Below, piece after piece: positions 62,404 to 64,000 of a DNA stretch of 64,000 bases. Every line of letters starts with the position of its first letter. Positions within the stretch are counted from its first letter, which is position 1. The notes under the pieces are model-generated. The model was given only the letters and a program-made list of their open reading frames with translations. It was not told the origin of the DNA and did no database searches. The translations under genes and the position numbers were made by a program. The stretch is from the NCBI RefSeq assembly GCF_012932375.1, contig NZ_JAAIIG010000001.1, positions 1-64,000 on the forward strand. The letters are read 5' to 3'. Source of the stretch: Bifidobacterium olomucense (lineage in GTDB: Bacteria > Actinomycetota > Actinomycetes > Actinomycetales > Bifidobacteriaceae).

Positions 62404-63459
62404 ATGACCACGCCGCGATTCTCCCACCGCCGGCCTATGGTGGTGCCCATGACCGAGATTTACGAAACCCAACCCGAGCGCACCGATTTGCCACTGGTGG
62501 TCATGCCTGCCGTACTCGGGGCGATGATCGATCCCATCAAGGCGCAATTTCCTGTGCTCAAGGATGTAGCCCGTGTACGCATGTTCGAGGAGTTCACTTC
62601 GGATGAGACCGTACTCATCGAGCGGCTCGCTGAAGCTGATGCCCTGCTGGTAGGCGGCTACCATATTTCGGATGGCATGTTGCGTGCCATCGCCGGCCAT
62701 GTCAAATGCATCGTGTTCTGCGGTACCGGAGTGGCCAGCTACATCAATCTCGATCTGGCACGCGAACTCAAGGTTCGTGTATGCAATGCGGAACATTACG
62801 GCGATCATGCGGTGGCGGAGCATACATTCGCTCTGCTGTTCGAACTGATTCGCCGCACTGGCACGTTGGATAAGGATGTCAAGGACGGCAACTGGGCATG
62901 GGCTGGTGGAGACGGTCTGCAATTGGCCGGCCGTCGTATGGGCATCATCGGATTGGGCGGCATCGGTGCCACCGTGGCCTCCATCGCACGGGCCTTCGGC
63001 ATGGAGGTGTCCGCATGGAATTCGCACGTGCCTGCCGAACATTTCGCACGATCAGGTGCCACGCCGGTGAACGATCTCAACGAGCTCATCGAAACCAGCG
63101 ATGTGGTTTCCGTTCATCTGCCGCTCAATGACGCCACACGTGGCATCATCACCGCCGACAATCTCGATCATCTGCGCCCCGGCACATTGTTCGTGAACAC
63201 CGCGCGTTCCGAAGTCATCGCATCCGGCGCGTTGCTCGCAAGGTTGCAGCGCGGCGATATCCCCGCCGCCCTTGACGTGTTTGACCATGAGCCGTTGAAG
63301 GCCTCGGATCCGGTCTGCCATATACCTGGCATCGTGCTCACGCCGCATGTCGGCTGGCGTACGGACGGTGCATTCAAGGAGCTCACCCGCCAGATGATCG
63401 CATGTCTGAAGGCGTATTTCGCCGGAGAGGACTATAACGTCGTCGTCTCCGAGCGCTGA
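62404..63459 (+). CDS. D-2-hydroxyacid dehydrogenase (phosphoglycerate dehydrogenase-like)
   Basis: The 351-residue cytoplasmic NAD-dependent oxidoreductase has the Rossmann motif GIIGLGGIGATVASIARAFG, the catalytic arginine in FVNTARSEV, the glutamate in FDHEPLKAS and the histidine in LTPHVGWRTD. The N-terminal domain lacks an ACT domain, so it is not a full serine-pathway SerA. The substrate could be glyoxylate, hydroxypyruvate or a D-2-hydroxyacid. GAGGAGCG supports the ATG at 62404; it lies 25 bp after the CapA-type gene and is probably cotranscribed. Confidence 0.92.
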   Translation: MTTPRFSHRRPMVVPMTEIYETQPERTDLPLVVMPAVLGAMIDPIKAQFPVLKDVARVRMFEEFTSDETVLIERLAEADALLVGGYHISDGMLRAIAGHVKCIVFCGTGVASYINLDLARELKVRVCNAEHYGDHAVAEHTFALLFELIRRTGTLDKDVKDGNWAWAGGDGLQLAGRRMGIIGLGGIGATVASIARAFGMEVSAWNSHVPAEHFARSGATPVNDLNELIETSDVVSVHLPLNDATRGIITADNLDHLRPGTLFVNTARSEVIASGALLARLQRGDIPAALDVFDHEPLKASDPVCHIPGIVLTPHVGWRTDGAFKELTRQMIACLKAYFAGEDYNVVVSER

Positions 63460-63514
63460 ACTGCCGCACGGGGCTCATCGAACCAACTCGCGGAACTCAT
63501 CAAGGATGTGAACT

Positions 63515-64000
63515 ATGCAGACGATTCTCAACTCGCCTTCCGCTCCCGCGCACGATGCGCTGGTCGAGAAGAAGTCCGAGTTCATCGGTGACGCCGCCCA
63601 CGTCGATGATCTGGATGAAGCGCTTGCGTTCGTCGCCTCGATTCGTGAGCAGCATCCCAAAGCCCGTCATGTGGCCTATGCTGCGGTGTGCGGCGGTGCC
63701 GATGGACGGCTGTCGGAACGCATGAGTGATGACGGCGAGCCGTCCGGTACGGCAGGCAAGCCGATTCTCGATGTGCTCAAACAGTCCGGCACCACCGATT
63801 GCGTGGTCGCTGTCACCCGGTATTTCGGCGGTATCCTGCTGGGATCGGGTGGTTTGGTGCGCGCCTATTCGTCGGCGGCGTCACTGGCGCTGAAATCGGC
63901 GCAAGTGGCACGCATCATGACGGCCCGCCAATATCTGGTGCATCTCGAATATCCGCAGTTGGCTCGATTCCAGCAGCTGCTGGGCCAGCTCGGCGCCACT
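63515..64000 (+). CDS. YigZ/IMPACT-family protein (truncated by window edge)
   Basis: The visible 162 residues belong to the UPF0029/IMPACT (YigZ) family. They open with EKKSEFIGDAAHV, then HPKARHVAYAAVCG, DDGEPSGTAGKPIL, VVAVTRYFGGILLGSGGLVRAY, the family's hallmark motifs. The ATG at 63515 follows CAAGGATG. The gene runs off the right end; about 40-50 more residues would be expected. Members are thought to act in translational stress responses, but the function in bacteria is unsettled. Confidence 0.9.
   Translation, partial: MQTILNSPSAPAHDALVEKKSEFIGDAAHVDDLDEALAFVASIREQHPKARHVAYAAVCGGADGRLSERMSDDGEPSGTAGKPILDVLKQSGTTDCVVAVTRYFGGILLGSGGLVRAYSSAASLALKSAQVARIMTARQYLVHLEYPQLARFQQLLGQLGAT

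Overview
The window is high-G+C actinobacterial DNA that I read as a Bifidobacterium chromosome, most like the B. longum/B. breve group. The signs are a GH42 beta-galactosidase beside a LacI regulator, a groES with a CIRCE operator and no groEL beside it, an SenX3/RegX3-type pair next to pstSCAB, FmdB, and the order tRNA-Tyr/Thr/Met, rpmG, murB. The species is inference; no rRNA or species marker is present. No phage, insertion sequence, plasmid gene or CRISPR array was found. Most genes are on the + strand.

Layout. Positions 1-3786: a repeat-rich segment with seven 13-bp tandem units, a GH42 beta-galactosidase, a 200-bp palindrome and a LacI regulator. Positions 3903-8962 (minus strand): an Nramp metal transporter, a membrane-anchored DUF1524/HNH nuclease, an aldo/keto reductase and a 14-TM MFS exporter. 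Positions 9285-21487: a short cell-surface locus with a priming sugar transferase, a low-molecular-weight tyrosine phosphatase, a polymerase/ligase-like membrane protein, a DUF4012 protein and a 1973-residue M6 metalloprotease-like surface protein with long internal repeats. Positions 21788-26598: two tandem DAHP synthases, MTA/SAH nucleosidase and an MHS-type transporter. Positions 26828-33494: the phosphate module, with sensor kinase, response regulator and pstS-pstC-pstA-pstB, preceded by a PHO-box-like direct repeat.

Positions 33495-34092 are an unexplained AT-richer, motif-dense convergent gap. It is followed by an AzgA-type purine permease (minus strand, long leader), a small alpha/beta hydrolase, and rplJ-rplL with an L10 leader. 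Positions 38290-43585 hold a translationally coupled three-gene operon: an FHA protein, a 1211-residue protein that looks like an SF1 helicase plus nuclease with its catalytic motifs lost, and a 66-residue protein. I regard this as the best candidate for an undescribed system.

After that come a SAF/CpaB-like protein, FmdB, 5-formyl-THF cyclo-ligase, a GNAT acetyltransferase, an unknown membrane protein, groES, a MoxR ATPase coupled to a DUF58-transglutaminase fusion, a trans-sulfuration PLP enzyme, three tRNAs with rpmG, murB, an APC permease, fdxA-dapC, a CapA-type protein, a 2-hydroxyacid dehydrogenase and a truncated YigZ/IMPACT gene at the right edge.

Working together: the phosphate genes form a sensing and uptake unit. 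The sugar transferase, phosphatase and polymerase form an exopolysaccharide core that lacks flippase and further glycosyltransferases here. murB, dapC and the MoxR/DUF58/transglutaminase pair touch the cell envelope. A dispersed intergenic repeat (core TGCGTACTTTTCGCGCGAA) occurs in two separate gaps.
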